Shown: positions 19,501-28,737 of the stretch, in pieces
How positions within the stretch are numbered: the first letter of the stretch is position 1
Layout of the letters: each line of letters starts with the position of its first letter
Assembly: GCA_965200535.1 (NCBI GenBank)
Contig: CBDAUF010000001.1
Span: 1,240,001 to 1,304,000, forward strand
DNA length: 64,000 nucleotides
Origin: MPNO01 sp965200535
GTDB lineage: Bacteria; Pseudomonadota; Alphaproteobacteria; MPNO01
Direction: 5' to 3'
Program-made: the position numbers and the translations under genes
The notes under the pieces: generated by a model
What the model was told of the DNA's origin: nothing
Database searches by the model: none
Seen by the model: only the letters and a program-made list of their open reading frames with translations

Positions 19501-19513
19501 GGTATATTATGAC
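19501..19513. promoter_or_regulatory. Candidate Zur operator in the zur-znuA intergenic region
   Basis: GGTATATTATGAC lies in the only AT-rich patch of the 109-base divergent spacer and matches the palindromic alphaproteobacterial Zur-box core (GTTATAN-TATAAC style) at most positions. It is flanked by CCTGTC (19477-19482) and GACAGG (19511-19516). The position suits control of both znuA and zur-znuCB. This is a by-eye match only. Confidence 0.35.
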
Positions 19514-19557
19514 AGGATGAGAGTTCACCCGTATTCGGGCTCAAGGAGCAGAATCCG

Positions 19558-20727
19558 ATGAAGCCCTGTATCCCGGTCCTCGCCGCCTTGGCCTCGCTTG
19601 CTGCCTTGCCGGGTCTCGCGGCGCCGAAGGTCGTTGCGGACATTCCGCCCGTTCACTCCCTGGCGGCGCGCGTGATGGCGGGTGTCGGCGAGCCGGGGTC
19701 GATCCTGCCGCCCGGCGCGACGCCCCACAGCTATTCCATGCGGCCGTCGGAAGCCGCCCGGCTTTCCGAGGCGGATATTGTGTTCTGGATCGGCCCCGGC
19801 CTTACGCCCTGGCTCGAGCACGCCGTGTCGAGCCTCGCCGCCGATGCGGTATCGGTGGAGCTTATGGCAGCGCCGGGCGTCGCGCTGCGTGAATACCGCG
19901 ATGCCCATGGCGACCATGATGACCATGACAGCCACGGCGACCGCGACGGGCATGACGATCACAAGGGCCACGACGACCACAAGGACCACGACCACGGCGA
20001 CCACAAGGGCCACGACGACCACAAGGATCACGACCACGGCGACCACAAGGGCCATGACCACGGCGACCATAAGGGCCACGACCACGGCGACCACAAGACT
20101 CACGGCGGCCATGAGGGCCACAAGGAGCATGAAGAGCACGCCGGCGAGGACAAGCACTCGCAGGAAGCCGGGCACCACGAAGACCATGAGCACGCTCACG
20201 ATCATGGCGACACAGACCCGCATATCTGGCTCGATCCCTCCAACGCCAGCGCGATGCTTGCGGAGATCGCTGCCCGCCTCGCCAAAATCGATCCGGAGAA
20301 TGCGGAAGCCTATGCGGCCAATGCCGCCGCCGCCGCTGAAATGGATGCGCTTGCGGAGCGGGTAGAAGCAATCCTGGCGCCGGTGCGGGACCGGGCCTTC
20401 GTTACCGCCCATGACGCCTATGCGTATTTCGAATTCCGGTTCGGGATGGAATCGGAGGGTTCGGTCGCGCTCGGGGACGCCGTGTCGCCGGGGCCTGCGC
20501 GGCTGGCGCGGATCCAGGAGACGATCCGGGAACACAAGGTCGCCTGCATCTTTATCGAGCCGCAGATCGACCCGAAGCTCTCGCGCATCGCCGCCGAGGG
20601 AACCGGGGCGCGCATCGGCGTCCTCGACCCGCTGGGCGCGGCGCTCGATTTCGGACCGGAACTCTATCCGGCGCTTATCGAGGGCCTGGCGCAGACCCTG
20701 GCGGACTGCCTGGCCGGCGCTCAATAG
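19558..20727 (+). CDS. znuA: Zinc ABC transporter substrate-binding protein ZnuA with expanded His-rich loop
   Basis: The 389-residue product captures periplasmic Zn(II) and delivers it to ZnuBC. A signal peptide (MKPCIPVLAALASLAALPGLAA) precedes the mature domain. Metal ligands are visible: His in GATPHSY, His in TDPHIWLDP, and the AHDAYAYF region with a later acidic ligand. Between about residues 118 and 222 there is a loop made of repeated HGDHDDH / DHKGH / DHGDHKGH units, far longer than the usual ZnuA loop. Such loops bind extra zinc or act as zinc sensors/chaperones. Ribosome-binding site AAGGAG precedes the ATG. It is divergent from zur-znuCB. Confidence 0.93.
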   Translation: MKPCIPVLAALASLAALPGLAAPKVVADIPPVHSLAARVMAGVGEPGSILPPGATPHSYSMRPSEAARLSEADIVFWIGPGLTPWLEHAVSSLAADAVSVELMAAPGVALREYRDAHGDHDDHDSHGDRDGHDDHKGHDDHKDHDHGDHKGHDDHKDHDHGDHKGHDHGDHKGHDHGDHKTHGGHEGHKEHEEHAGEDKHSQEAGHHEDHEHAHDHGDTDPHIWLDPSNASAMLAEIAARLAKIDPENAEAYAANAAAAAEMDALAERVEAILAPVRDRAFVTAHDAYAYFEFRFGMESEGSVALGDAVSPGPARLARIQETIREHKVACIFIEPQIDPKLSRIAAEGTGARIGVLDPLGAALDFGPELYPALIEGLAQTLADCLAGAQ

Positions 20728-21134
20728 GAGAACGGCCAGACCCTCGGGTTCGAGCACCAGGAAGGCGAGGATCGGCAGGCGAAGGTCATCTGCTTTACCT
20801 GCGCAACCGCCTGCGCCATATGGGCGAGATCGACGAACCAGGCGCCGACCGTGCTCATGGCGGGGCAGACCGCGCGCGGCACCAGGCTGAGGAAGGCGAG
20901 GCCCAGCAGCGTCCCCCAGACGCTGCCCAGCCCGCCGATGATGTTGACCGCCAGGTAATAGATGGAGATCGCGAAGGTGAACTGCTGATAGTTGGCGATG
21001 CCGAAATAGTAGGTGAACAGCACGCCCGCAACGCCGCCATAGGCCGCCGACAGCGCAAAGGCGGCGAGCTTGACCCGCGCGAGATCGACGCCCATAGCTG
21101 CGGCTGCGGTCTCGTGCTCGCGCACGGCGATCAT
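20728..21134 (-). pseudogene. livM: Branched-chain amino acid ABC permease LivM, internal/3' fragment
   Basis: The fragment reads VREHETAAAAMGVDLARVKL, FALSAAYGGVAGVLF, then YYLAVNIIGGLGSVWGTLLGL, all hallmarks of LivM-type permeases of branched-chain amino acid transporters. The 5' half is missing: at about 21135 the sequence turns into an IS3 remnant. Near the 3' end the homology changes frame (QVKQ, then LPILAFLVLEPEGLAVLL). The far end abuts the znuA stop, so the piece is truncated on both sides and dead. Confidence 0.8.
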
Positions 21135-21136
21135 CG

Positions 21137-21456
21137 CGCAGCATCCCAGGCTACAGCCGTTCCGACAACGGCCCGGAGTTGGTTGCCGAGGCCGTCAGGC
21201 GGTGGATCGCTGCAGTCGGCGCCCGCACTGCCTTCATCGAGCCGGGCTCGCCCTGGGAGAACGGCTATATCGAGCGCTTCGATGCGCGGCTACGCGGCGA
21301 GCTCCGCAACGGCGAGATTTCTACACCCTGAAGGAAGCCCGGGGTCTCATCGAAGCTTGGCGGCACCATTACAACGCGATCCGCCCACATGGCAGCCTGG
21401 GATACCGGCCGCCGGCTCCGGAGACGATCATCATGCCAAGCTGGCCGCCCGCATGA
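21137..21456 (+). pseudogene. IS3-family OrfB fragment, second (inverted) copy
   Basis: This is closely similar to the OrfB at 16476-16991 but on the opposite strand: GYSRSDNGPELVAEAVRRW, ENGYIERFDARLRGELRNGEI, then after a one-base deletion near 21318 YTLKEARGLIEAWRHHYNAIRPHGSLGYRPP. It begins inside livM and lacks OrfA and both terminal repeats. Together with the first copy it brackets the zinc-uptake module. Confidence 0.8.
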
Positions 21457-21917
21457 CGGCGCGCCGCCGGACCGTTCCCGCAACGGACCGTCAAAGAGAT
21501 CGATGCTATACTGGGAATATCGGAAGACTGTCGGAGGACCCGAACCGAACGGCCGGCACCGAAGACGCGAACACCAGGGCAAAACCCTCAAACCGATAAC
21601 TGCGCAAAGCGCCGTCGTTCATTCGCCGTCAAATGTCGCCAGAACTTCCGTCAAGTGCGCCGGAATCCGCAACATGGCGCCGCCCGGGATCAAGAATGGC
21701 GTGATAGACTGGTCCGACGATCTCGGGATGCCGGAGATTACCGCGCCGGCCGGATGCGGCACCCGTGCGCTGACCGCCTCGGAGGCGGTGGCGGCCGCCT
21801 GCGGGATCTTCGAACAGGGCCTCGCCGCCTGTCGTCCGGCGGGTGAGGACACCGTTTCCCGCATGAGTGCCGCCGGAGGTCCGTCCTTCGGTCTCCACAC
21901 GAACGACAGGAGCCGCC
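21457..21917. other. Intergenic region upstream of arylsulfotransferase copy 2
   Basis: About 460 bases follow the IS3 fragment. No recognisable gene; open frames here lack domains. The region must hold the promoter for the next gene, but I see no convincing -35/-10 pair. Confidence 0.45.
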
Positions 21918-23141
21918 ATGCCGCCGACAATCTTCCCCACGGGGGTGACGATCCACGACGAAGCCAAGGCGCATGATTGCCATGTCCTGTATGAGGGCCG
22001 CAACGGCGAGTCCTACCTGATCGATATCGCGGGCAACGTGGTCAACACGTGGCCCCATACCGGGTTTCCGGCCGAGATGATCGACCCCGCCGTCAATGGA
22101 GGGCGGAAGGGCCATGTCCTGCTCCAACGGGAGCCCGATACCTTCTTCAACGAAGCCGTCATCGAGATGGACTGGGACGGCAATGTGGTGTGGGAATGGG
22201 GCGAAAGGGCGCCGGGCGGCAAGGCGCGACAGAACCACGATCTCTGCCGTCTCGCCAATGGCAACACCATGATGATCAGCAAGCGGGAATATACCGTCCC
22301 CGAGCTTCACCACACCGAGTTCATGGACCAGCCGATCTACGAAGTCACACCCGGCGGCGACATCGTTTGGGAGTGGGTCCCCCATCATCATCTCGACGGG
22401 CTGGGCATAGACGAAGAACGCCGGTCGGTCCTGTTCTCGAAGTCCAAAGTCCGGCCGCGCGCCTATCTCTTTGTCATCAACGACATGCAGCCGCTGGGAC
22501 CGAACAGATGGTATGACGGCGGGGATGCGCGCTTCCACCCCGACAACGTGATGGTCGATTCCCGCGAGGCCAATTTCATCGCGATCATCGAAAAGGCGAC
22601 GGGCGAGGTCGTCTGGCGCATGGGCCCCGACCATCCCGCCGCGCACGATTTCTCGAAGCGCGACTTTAACGGCCCGTGCCCGCGTCCCGTCGACTCGATC
22701 TCGGGGCAACACGACGCCCACATGATCCCGCCCGGCCTGCCCGGCGCGGGGAACGTGCTGGTGTTCGACAATGACAGCCCCGCCGGGCTGCCGCAGTTCT
22801 ACCTGAAGACCTTCCCGGGCTCGCGCATCCTCGAGATCCATCCGATCACCCGGGAGATCGTCTGGCAGTACGACGCCTCGCGCTCCGGGCTGCCGTTCTG
22901 GGCCTTCTACAGCTCCTTCATCTCCAGCGCGCGGCGTCTGCCCAACGGCAACACGCTGATTTGCGAAGGCATGCACGGGCGCTTTTTTCAGGTGACCGCG
23001 GAGGGCGAGATCGCCTGGGAATTCGTCAATCCGCACTATGGCGAATGGAGCCAGCATCAGATGAACCTGGTCAATTTCGGCGGCCGCGAGGCGAACTGGG
23101 TGTTCCGCGCCCAGCCGGTGCCCAACGACTGGCTGCCCTGA
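21918..23141 (+). CDS. Arylsulfotransferase (ASST)-family beta-propeller protein, copy 2
   Basis: The 407-residue product is an ASST-like propeller: repeated D-x-x-G-N-V-V-W-E-W, LANGNTM, TGEVVWRMGP and RRLPNGNTLICEG blades. ATG 21918 follows ACAGGAG and is where the protein-like composition begins. It is longer and more diverged than copies 1 and 3, with a distinct central block (HDAHMIPPGLPGAGNVLVFDN). Many His residues lie on the predicted propeller axis (HHHLDGL, GQHDAHM), where ASST enzymes hold their transferable sulfate. No signal peptide is evident. The substrate is unknown. Confidence 0.85.
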   Translation: MPPTIFPTGVTIHDEAKAHDCHVLYEGRNGESYLIDIAGNVVNTWPHTGFPAEMIDPAVNGGRKGHVLLQREPDTFFNEAVIEMDWDGNVVWEWGERAPGGKARQNHDLCRLANGNTMMISKREYTVPELHHTEFMDQPIYEVTPGGDIVWEWVPHHHLDGLGIDEERRSVLFSKSKVRPRAYLFVINDMQPLGPNRWYDGGDARFHPDNVMVDSREANFIAIIEKATGEVVWRMGPDHPAAHDFSKRDFNGPCPRPVDSISGQHDAHMIPPGLPGAGNVLVFDNDSPAGLPQFYLKTFPGSRILEIHPITREIVWQYDASRSGLPFWAFYSSFISSARRLPNGNTLICEGMHGRFFQVTAEGEIAWEFVNPHYGEWSQHQMNLVNFGGREANWVFRAQPVPNDWLP

Positions 23142-23439
23142 CTACCGAACGGGCTGCCCGGATGACCGCACCCTGCCTTCTCGTCGCCCGAGACCCGCCG
23201 GCCGGACACGTGTGCTAATCGCCCTGAACCCCGGATCGAGATCGCGGCGGACGATGTCGCCGCGATGACCGCGGGCCCGGCTTCGTCCAGCTCCTCACCG
23301 CCGGCGTCAACTCCGTGCCACTGCATCTCTTCCCGCGCGAGGTGCCGGCCGCCTCGAACGCAAAGGTTTTCGCCCGACCGCTGGATATCGTCGGATTTCT
23401 CGAAGTCGGCGGAATCCGGTGCCCGATGCGTGCTGAACA

Positions 23440-23840
23440 GACGGTGTACCGCAGCGTAGGGAGAACGGCGGCGCTCACGCTGGACATCGACGACACCTGC
23501 GACGCGGTGCACGGCCACCAGCAGCTGTCGCTGTTCGACGCCTATCGCGACAGGCGGTGCTTCCCGCCGGAGCGCGTCTACCATGTCGAGGGCAGCAAGC
23601 CGGCGGCAGTCCTCCTGCGCTCCGGCAAGACGACGTCGGGGGTCGAGGTCCGCACCATGCTCAAGCACCTGACCCGCCGCATCCGCCGGCACTGGCCGCG
23701 CTCCCGGCTCACCTTCCGGCGGACAGCCTTTACGGCTGGGCCGAGGCCATGGCGTGTTGCGAGGCGAACGGCGTCGACAATATCTTCGGCCTGGCCGGCA
23801 ACACGGTGTCGCCTCATTGCCAGCGCTCCAAGTCTCCAAT
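23440..23840 (+). pseudogene. IS1380-family transposase remnant
   Basis: Conserved IS1380 segments are present: LTLDIDDTCDAVHGHQQLSL (first catalytic Asp block), then VLLRSGKTTSGVEVR and RRIRRHWP, and in a second frame LYGWAEAMACCEANGVDNI and FGLAGN. At least one frameshift (near 23720) separates them, and both ends of the transposase are gone. The bases between 23142 and 23440 may be further decayed element sequence but are not recognisable. Confidence 0.7.
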
Positions 23841-24264
23841 TAATCAAAAGGTTACATCTGATCAGATCGGGACTTCGATCAAATGTCGGTCTCTCCTGAA
23901 ACGGGTCCCGTGTCAAGCAGTAAATTTCCTTTAGAGATAAATTATTCAGGTTAAATGCCTATTACATGCCATATCATACCCTGTTCCAGCAATTCTTCGC
24001 CGCGAAAGTCCGTGCGCGGACCGGCGCCCGGCACGGCGGCCCGGCAGGGATCGGAGGCCCCGCGGCGCGCGTGTCCCGCTCGGTCGGACGGCCTGCTCGA
24101 TCGAACCGCTGCGAACCGGCGCCGGACCGCTCTCTGCGCCCGGCCAACAGGCGCCGCGGATGCTAGTATTCGATTGCCGTCCGGCGCCGGCGGGACCGCT
24201 GCCTGTTTCGCCGGGGGCGCTTCCGCACCGCCGCTCTCACCAGCCCGCCGAATTCGGAGATCCA
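23841..24264. other. Intergenic region, AT-rich patch then GC-rich leader
   Basis: Bases 23835-23965 are clearly AT-richer than the surroundings and may hold the promoter of the following secreted-protein/protease group. No gene is recognisable. Confidence 0.4.
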
Positions 24265-24933
24265 ATGAAACGATACCGGTCCCGGGCCCCGGCCGCGATT
24301 TCGGTCTTCGCAGCGCTCGCGGTCATGACCGCGGGCCCGCCCCCGCTCGCCCAGGACAAGCGCCCGCGCGACAGCAGCGGTGCGGTCATGGACCTGTCCG
24401 CGTGGCATTCCATGCCGACCCACGCGTTCATGCTCAACATCGTCGACCTGCCCGGCGCGGAATTCACCCGGGCGCAGCGGAGGACGCGCAACAAGGGCAT
24501 CCCTCACGAGCGCATATGGTTCGACACCGGAAGGGGCTGGATGTTTGTCGAGCACCTCTTGGTGGGGGTCTATCACGGCTATGTCACCGACCGCCTGAGG
24601 AGCCGGGATTACGCGGACAGTCTGCTCGGCCGCTTCGGGCGGTCGCGGGGCGAGGCGTTCGAGGCGGAGGAAAGGCGGAAAATCTACAGCTACGGGGAGC
24701 GCGCCGGCTGGGTCTACGCGGTGCGCGGCCGGCATACGGGCGAGGCGTGCATCCTCGCCCGGTTCGGGCTGCTCTCGGACTGGGCGAAGATCGGGCAGCG
24801 CACCGACGAGCATTACGACACCGCCGTCTCGTTCCGCGACTGCTCGGGCAAGCGCTCACTCGACGATGTGGCGAACTGGGTCGAGAGCGCCAAGTTGGTC
24901 GAGCCCGTCTACAACCGGGCCGCCCGGAAATGA
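24265..24933 (+). CDS. Secreted protein of unknown function
   Basis: The 222-residue product starts with a signal peptide (MKRYRSRAPAAISVFAALAV, cleavage expected near the LAQ-D position around residue 35). The mature part is mixed alpha/beta with WFDTGRGWMFVEHLLVGVYHGY and RHTGEACILARFGLLSDWAKI. I do not recognise a family. Only two Cys are visible in the mature part. It precedes a protease lipoprotein by 74 bases on the same strand, so it may be its partner or substrate. A 35-bp piece of its signal-peptide region (24338-24372) also occurs at 11322-11356. Confidence 0.7.
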   Translation: MKRYRSRAPAAISVFAALAVMTAGPPPLAQDKRPRDSSGAVMDLSAWHSMPTHAFMLNIVDLPGAEFTRAQRRTRNKGIPHERIWFDTGRGWMFVEHLLVGVYHGYVTDRLRSRDYADSLLGRFGRSRGEAFEAEERRKIYSYGERAGWVYAVRGRHTGEACILARFGLLSDWAKIGQRTDEHYDTAVSFRDCSGKRSLDDVANWVESAKLVEPVYNRAARK

Positions 24934-25007
24934 GGACCGCAGCCGCGCCCCCGGCGCCCGTGCTGTGCTCGGCGAGCACCGAGAAACCAGGGAAAGAGTC
25001 CGTGTGC

Positions 25008-27317
25008 ATGCGTTTTCTGTTCGGCGTTGTCGTCCTGTCCCTGCTCGCCGCCTGCGGCGGCGGAGGGGCCGGTCTGAGTGTTTCGCGCCCCCCGCCGGAG
25101 CCCGCGAATCCTCCACCGCCGTCCGCCAACCCGGCGTACCATCTGGCCACGGCGCGTTTCACGACGCACCAGCCCGGCGTGCTCGAACAGATCGGCGCCC
25201 ATCACGCCTATGCCGGAGGACTGACCGGCCGCGGCGTGCGGATCGGGATCGACGACACCATCGTCGACTACACACAGACTGCCGAATTTGGCAGCAGGGT
25301 GAAGCTGCGGGACTCGGACGGGGCGGTTCTCGCGTACTCCCGACCGTTGGGAGACCTACCCTCCAGTGACGTCGATGTCTGCCGCAGCGACCCCGCATGC
25401 AAGATATGGAAGGGCAATAGTGAGGGCGATGATAAAGCGCGCAATTCGTGGGTACGTCAGATCGTTGGTGCGGACGGGTGGGCGACCGGGGATGACACCG
25501 TTTTTATCCTCGACGAGCATTATGCCGAAGACGGTTCGATCGAGCAGCTGCGCCGTTGGCAGGAAGTGCCGACGCCTTACGGGTCCGGGAGTCATGGAAC
25601 CATCGTCGCGTCTGTCGCGGCAGGAACCAATCTCGGCGTCGCGCCGGAGGCCACGGTTATACCGATTGCCAAGAACCTGACTGACGATCAACATATCGAC
25701 GCCGCCGTGGGACGGGCGCTGCGAGTCTGGATACAGGCGCTCCCGAGTACAGATCGGCGGCAGTTGGACGACGAGTCGGCACGCTCCGTACGCGACGATT
25801 ACACCAAGTTCGACATCATAAATCGGTCCTACGGAAAGCGGCTGTCTCAGTTCGCCGTTATCGACAGCGTGCGGACTGCGGAATGGTTCAGTGCATACCT
25901 TCCCCGAACGCAGAGCGCCCTTTGGCAAAGTGACGTGCCGGCTTCGCAGAAAACGATCCTAGTCTACGCTGCAGGGAATGACGGAGATCGTGCACCCGGT
26001 TTGGGAGCTCTTCTGCCCTTCTTCATCCCGGAGCTGCGCGGCCACTCCCTGGCTGTTGCGGCGACCGACCCGAAAACCGGGGCAATTGCCGAATACTCCA
26101 ACAGGTGCGGCCCTCTCCCGCGGGGCTGGAACGCGGCGAGGCACGGCCGGCACTATTGCCTCGCTGCGCCGGGCACGGTGCGGGGGCTGGTGCCCAACGC
26201 GAGCACGCCCGGCAGCGGCGCGGTGAAAGACGGATTGCAGGGAACCAGCTATGCAGCGCCTCTCGTCTCCGGCGCTCTCGCGCTCCTGAAAGAGCACTTC
26301 CGGGGAACGCGGGGCAACACGGAAATCGTCAAGCGGATGGTCGATACGGCCGATCGGTTCGGCAGGTACGCCGATCTCGAAACATACGGGGCGGGGCATC
26401 TCGACCTCGAGGCGGCGCTGTCTCCGGTCGGCACCCTCAATGCCGGACAACCGGGACATGCCCTGAGCCGCACCGCCCTGCAAACACCGGCCGCGTTCGG
26501 CTCGGTGGCCCAACGCACCGCCAATATGGAACTGGCCGCGTTCGACGAACAGGATTTTCCGTTCTGGATACCCGTCGCCGGGTTGATCTCGGACGGCTCG
26601 GACGGCCGTTCTCCGATTCCCCGGTTCGACGACACGGAGACGCCGGCCGCGCCGGCCCCCGGTCTCCATGTCCTGAACCTCTATTGGACGGGAATCGGTG
26701 ACGATCGAAATCGCCGGACGCCGCTGAACTCGGGATGGGTGGCGGGCTTCGGCCCGGCATCGGCGAGCCTCGCGCGCCGGCCGCTCGATGACGGCTGGGG
26801 GTATGGGCTCAGCGTCGAGGACGGCGGCTATCTGGGAACCGAGGCGTCCGGCGCGTTCCAGACGGGTTTACGATCGAGCATGTTGTGGACCTCGCACGCC
26901 TTCGAGCATGAGTTTGGCGCCGGATGGAAGCTGAATGCCGTCGGCACTGTGGCGCTCAGCCTGCCGCAGTACGGGAACGATGCGATGTTTCGGGCAACGC
27001 CTTCCATGATGTCCGCGATGTCCATGCGCGTCGGCACAGGAACGACGGGGGTCGTTGTGGAGCAGCCGTTGCGCGCGGAGTCCGGGACAGGCGCGTTCCG
27101 GCTGGAGAACGGACGGATAGAGAATGGAAAGAGATTGTATGACGAATTCCGGATTCCTCTGCGCCCGGGAGCACGAGAGCTGCGTATGACGCTTCGCCAC
27201 GAGCAAAATACTCTCGGCGGGACCTTCGCCATGGAGGTCGGCGCCGCGGTGAACGCCGGCCATGTCCCGGGTGAACGTGAAACAAATGTCGGTTTCGCCT
27301 ACCGCACAGTCTGGTGA
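25008..27317 (+). CDS. Subtilisin-like (S8) serine protease lipoprotein with autotransporter-like C-terminus
   Basis: ATG 25008 starts a lipoprotein signal (FLFGVVVLSLLAACGG; lipobox LAAC), then a Pro-rich linker. The S8 catalytic triad is visible: Asp in GVRIGIDDTIVD near residue 80, His in GSHGTIVASVAAG near 195, and Ser in GTSYAAPLVSGALAL near 415, followed by YGAGHLDLEAALSPVG, a hallmark of autotransporter subtilases. The last about 250 residues have alternating strand patterns ending in FAYRTVW and probably form an outer-membrane barrel or beta domain. At 769 residues it is a normal length for a subtilase autotransporter. The lipid anchor plus barrel-like tail is unusual. It is probably a cell-surface protease of unknown target. 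Confidence 0.85.
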   Translation: MRFLFGVVVLSLLAACGGGGAGLSVSRPPPEPANPPPPSANPAYHLATARFTTHQPGVLEQIGAHHAYAGGLTGRGVRIGIDDTIVDYTQTAEFGSRVKLRDSDGAVLAYSRPLGDLPSSDVDVCRSDPACKIWKGNSEGDDKARNSWVRQIVGADGWATGDDTVFILDEHYAEDGSIEQLRRWQEVPTPYGSGSHGTIVASVAAGTNLGVAPEATVIPIAKNLTDDQHIDAAVGRALRVWIQALPSTDRRQLDDESARSVRDDYTKFDIINRSYGKRLSQFAVIDSVRTAEWFSAYLPRTQSALWQSDVPASQKTILVYAAGNDGDRAPGLGALLPFFIPELRGHSLAVAATDPKTGAIAEYSNRCGPLPRGWNAARHGRHYCLAAPGTVRGLVPNASTPGSGAVKDGLQGTSYAAPLVSGALALLKEHFRGTRGNTEIVKRMVDTADRFGRYADLETYGAGHLDLEAALSPVGTLNAGQPGHALSRTALQTPAAFGSVAQRTANMELAAFDEQDFPFWIPVAGLISDGSDGRSPIPRFDDTETPAAPAPGLHVLNLYWTGIGDDRNRRTPLNSGWVAGFGPASASLARRPLDDGWGYGLSVEDGGYLGTEASGAFQTGLRSSMLWTSHAFEHEFGAGWKLNAVGTVALSLPQYGNDAMFRATPSMMSAMSMRVGTGTTGVVVEQPLRAESGTGAFRLENGRIENGKRLYDEFRIPLRPGARELRMTLRHEQNTLGGTFAMEVGAAVNAGHVPGERETNVGFAYRTVW

Positions 27318-27321
27318 TCCG

Positions 27322-27696
27322 GTGGTGGATCGGCTTCGTACGCTGAGCGTTGTCGGCGCGGCTCTGCTCGTCGGTGCCTGCGCCCATGAACGAGCATCGG
27401 AATTGCGCCCACCGTCCGCGGATCTCGGTTCTCCGCTGCTGCAGGAAAGCGTCGTTTACACCCCTGCGGGCGTCGGTCCGCAGGGGTGCATGCTCTACAG
27501 GGTGAGCATTCCGGGCGGACAGGCCCCGGCCGCCATGATGTACCGGAGCGAGGACGGGGAATTCAGCTATCACCGGCCGGATCGATGCGTCGCCAAGGCT
27601 GGAAGGCCCCGCGCCATCGAGAGGAAAGGTCCGGCCGGAAGCGGGGCGGCGGCAGGCGCTCCGGAGGGGGTGCCGCCGCCGTCCCCTCTCACCTGA
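27322..27696 (+). CDS. Small lipoprotein, unknown function
   Basis: The protein has a lipoprotein signal ending in VVGAALLVGAC and about 100 mature residues including GVGPQGCMLYRVSIPGGQAPAAMMYRS, with a low-complexity Pro/Ala tail. GTG 27322 (or 27325) is preferred because it follows the protease stop by a few bases; an ATG at 27262 in the same frame would overlap the protease gene. The position suggests co-expression with the protease. No family recognised. Confidence 0.6.
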   Translation: MVDRLRTLSVVGAALLVGACAHERASELRPPSADLGSPLLQESVVYTPAGVGPQGCMLYRVSIPGGQAPAAMMYRSEDGEFSYHRPDRCVAKAGRPRAIERKGPAGSGAAAGAPEGVPPPSPLT

Positions 27697-27713
27697 CCGA
27701 AGGAGCACGCACG

Positions 27714-27899
27714 ATGCAGGCGGCGCTCGCACTGCGGGGCGACGCGCGCACATTCCTCACCCATTTCGCCGGAGGCGGCCTCGAAGACGACCGCTACGTC
27801 GTGGAAAAGTTCCGCTCGGTCGCCGATGGCGGCATCGTCGTGCATGGCGCCGGCACCATCGACGTCAGTCATCTTGCATCGCCTCAATTTTCTCGATGA
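27714..27899 (+). CDS. Small ORF, possible gene 5' scrap
   Basis: ATG 27714 has a good ribosome-binding site (AAGGAG, 7 bases upstream). The 61-residue product is protein-like for its first about 50 residues (LTHFAGGGLEDDRYVVEKF) but its end overlaps the 3' end of the convergent gene, suggesting the original gene was cut off there. No family recognised. Confidence 0.35.
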   Translation: MQAALALRGDARTFLTHFAGGGLEDDRYVVEKFRSVADGGIVVHGAGTIDVSHLASPQFSR

Positions 27900-28650
27900 G
27901 GTTCGGGTTGCTGCCCTGCAAGCAGACGAACTTATGAAGATCGTCGAGTATCTCGACATTGCGTTCCATCTGTTTAGCAGCGGGAGTCCATCCGAGCGGG
28001 GGCGCTCCGTACTCCTTGGCAAATCGCAGGTTTCGCTGCTTCGTCTCTTCCAGGAGCGACAGCAACTGCCGGCCCCCAGAACCTTCCGGATCGACAAAAT
28101 CGCCGCGGCGCTTGCGATGGCGCAGGAGCGCGCTCAGCATCAGCAGGGCCGACTTGAAGCGCCGCTTGTAAGCATCTTTCTTCGGCTTGCGGTTCTCCAA
28201 CTCCAGCGCCTTGCGGGCTTCTTCAAGCAGACGGTCTGCGAGCTGCCCTCCCAGGATGACCGCCGCCTCCGGCGCGGTTCCCAGCGCGCGGGCAAGGCCG
28301 GCAAATTCCGCTGCGGTCAAGGATGTGACGGTTTCGAACCGCCGCTCGACGGCCGCGAAATAGCGTTCGAGTCGATCACGGCTGCCGGCGATGCGGGCTA
28401 CGCCCTCGCGCAGAAGAAGATGGTGCACTTTGTGTTGCGTCTGGCCGCCATAAGTGTCGAGCAGCAGATCGGCGATGCCGGGCGGGCAGCGCCAGAAACA
28501 CCAGCTGGCGAAACCCACGACATCGCCCAGCAACTTCGGCTGGATCGAGAAGTCGAAGGCGCGCTGCAGCGCCGCCAGGTCGTGCTCGAGCTTGGCCAGC
28601 GTTCGATCCAACTCCCGCGCCGCGCCGGGCGGCGCGGCTAGATCGCCCAC
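27865..28650 (-). CDS. Unknown partner protein, last gene of the coiled-coil McrB-like operon
   Basis: A largely helical 261-residue protein without recognisable domain; LLGDVVGFASWCFW, FETVTSLTAAEFAGLARALG and a basic KKDAYKRRFKSALLML stretch stand out. The listed start is GTG 28650, but the same frame is open and protein-like upstream (RRFSAPVYSQRALNSDGALPDP) back to TAG 28738-28740, the stop of the DUF2357 gene. So either the gene starts at a non-AUG codon (CTG just after that TAG) or it is the C-terminal part of the DUF2357 protein separated by an amber codon. Its role within the putative defence system is unknown. Confidence 0.65.
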   Translation of the reverse strand: MGDLAAPPGAARELDRTLAKLEHDLAALQRAFDFSIQPKLLGDVVGFASWCFWRCPPGIADLLLDTYGGQTQHKVHHLLLREGVARIAGSRDRLERYFAAVERRFETVTSLTAAEFAGLARALGTAPEAAVILGGQLADRLLEEARKALELENRKPKKDAYKRRFKSALLMLSALLRHRKRRGDFVDPEGSGGRQLLSLLEETKQRNLRFAKEYGAPPLGWTPAAKQMERNVEILDDLHKFVCLQGSNPNLIEKIEAMQDD

Positions 28651-28737
28651 CGGATCGGGAAGGGCGCCATCGCTGTTGAGGGCGCGTTGGCTGTAAACAG
28701 GTGCGCTGAACCTTCGACGAAGGTGCCTTAGCAGTTT

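Noticed and set aside
19905..20110. CRISPR-like array in the repeats near znuA
   Set aside because: The repeats are in frame and encode the His-rich ZnuA loop, without unique spacers.
19525..21144. A 539-residue minus-strand frame opposite znuA
   Set aside because: Its Val/Met-rich middle is only the antisense of the His-rich repeat; the livM fragment at its edge is in another frame.
21738..23057. A 439-residue minus-strand frame opposite arylsulfotransferase copy 2
   Set aside because: Antisense shadow; the plus-strand frame has the conserved blade motifs.
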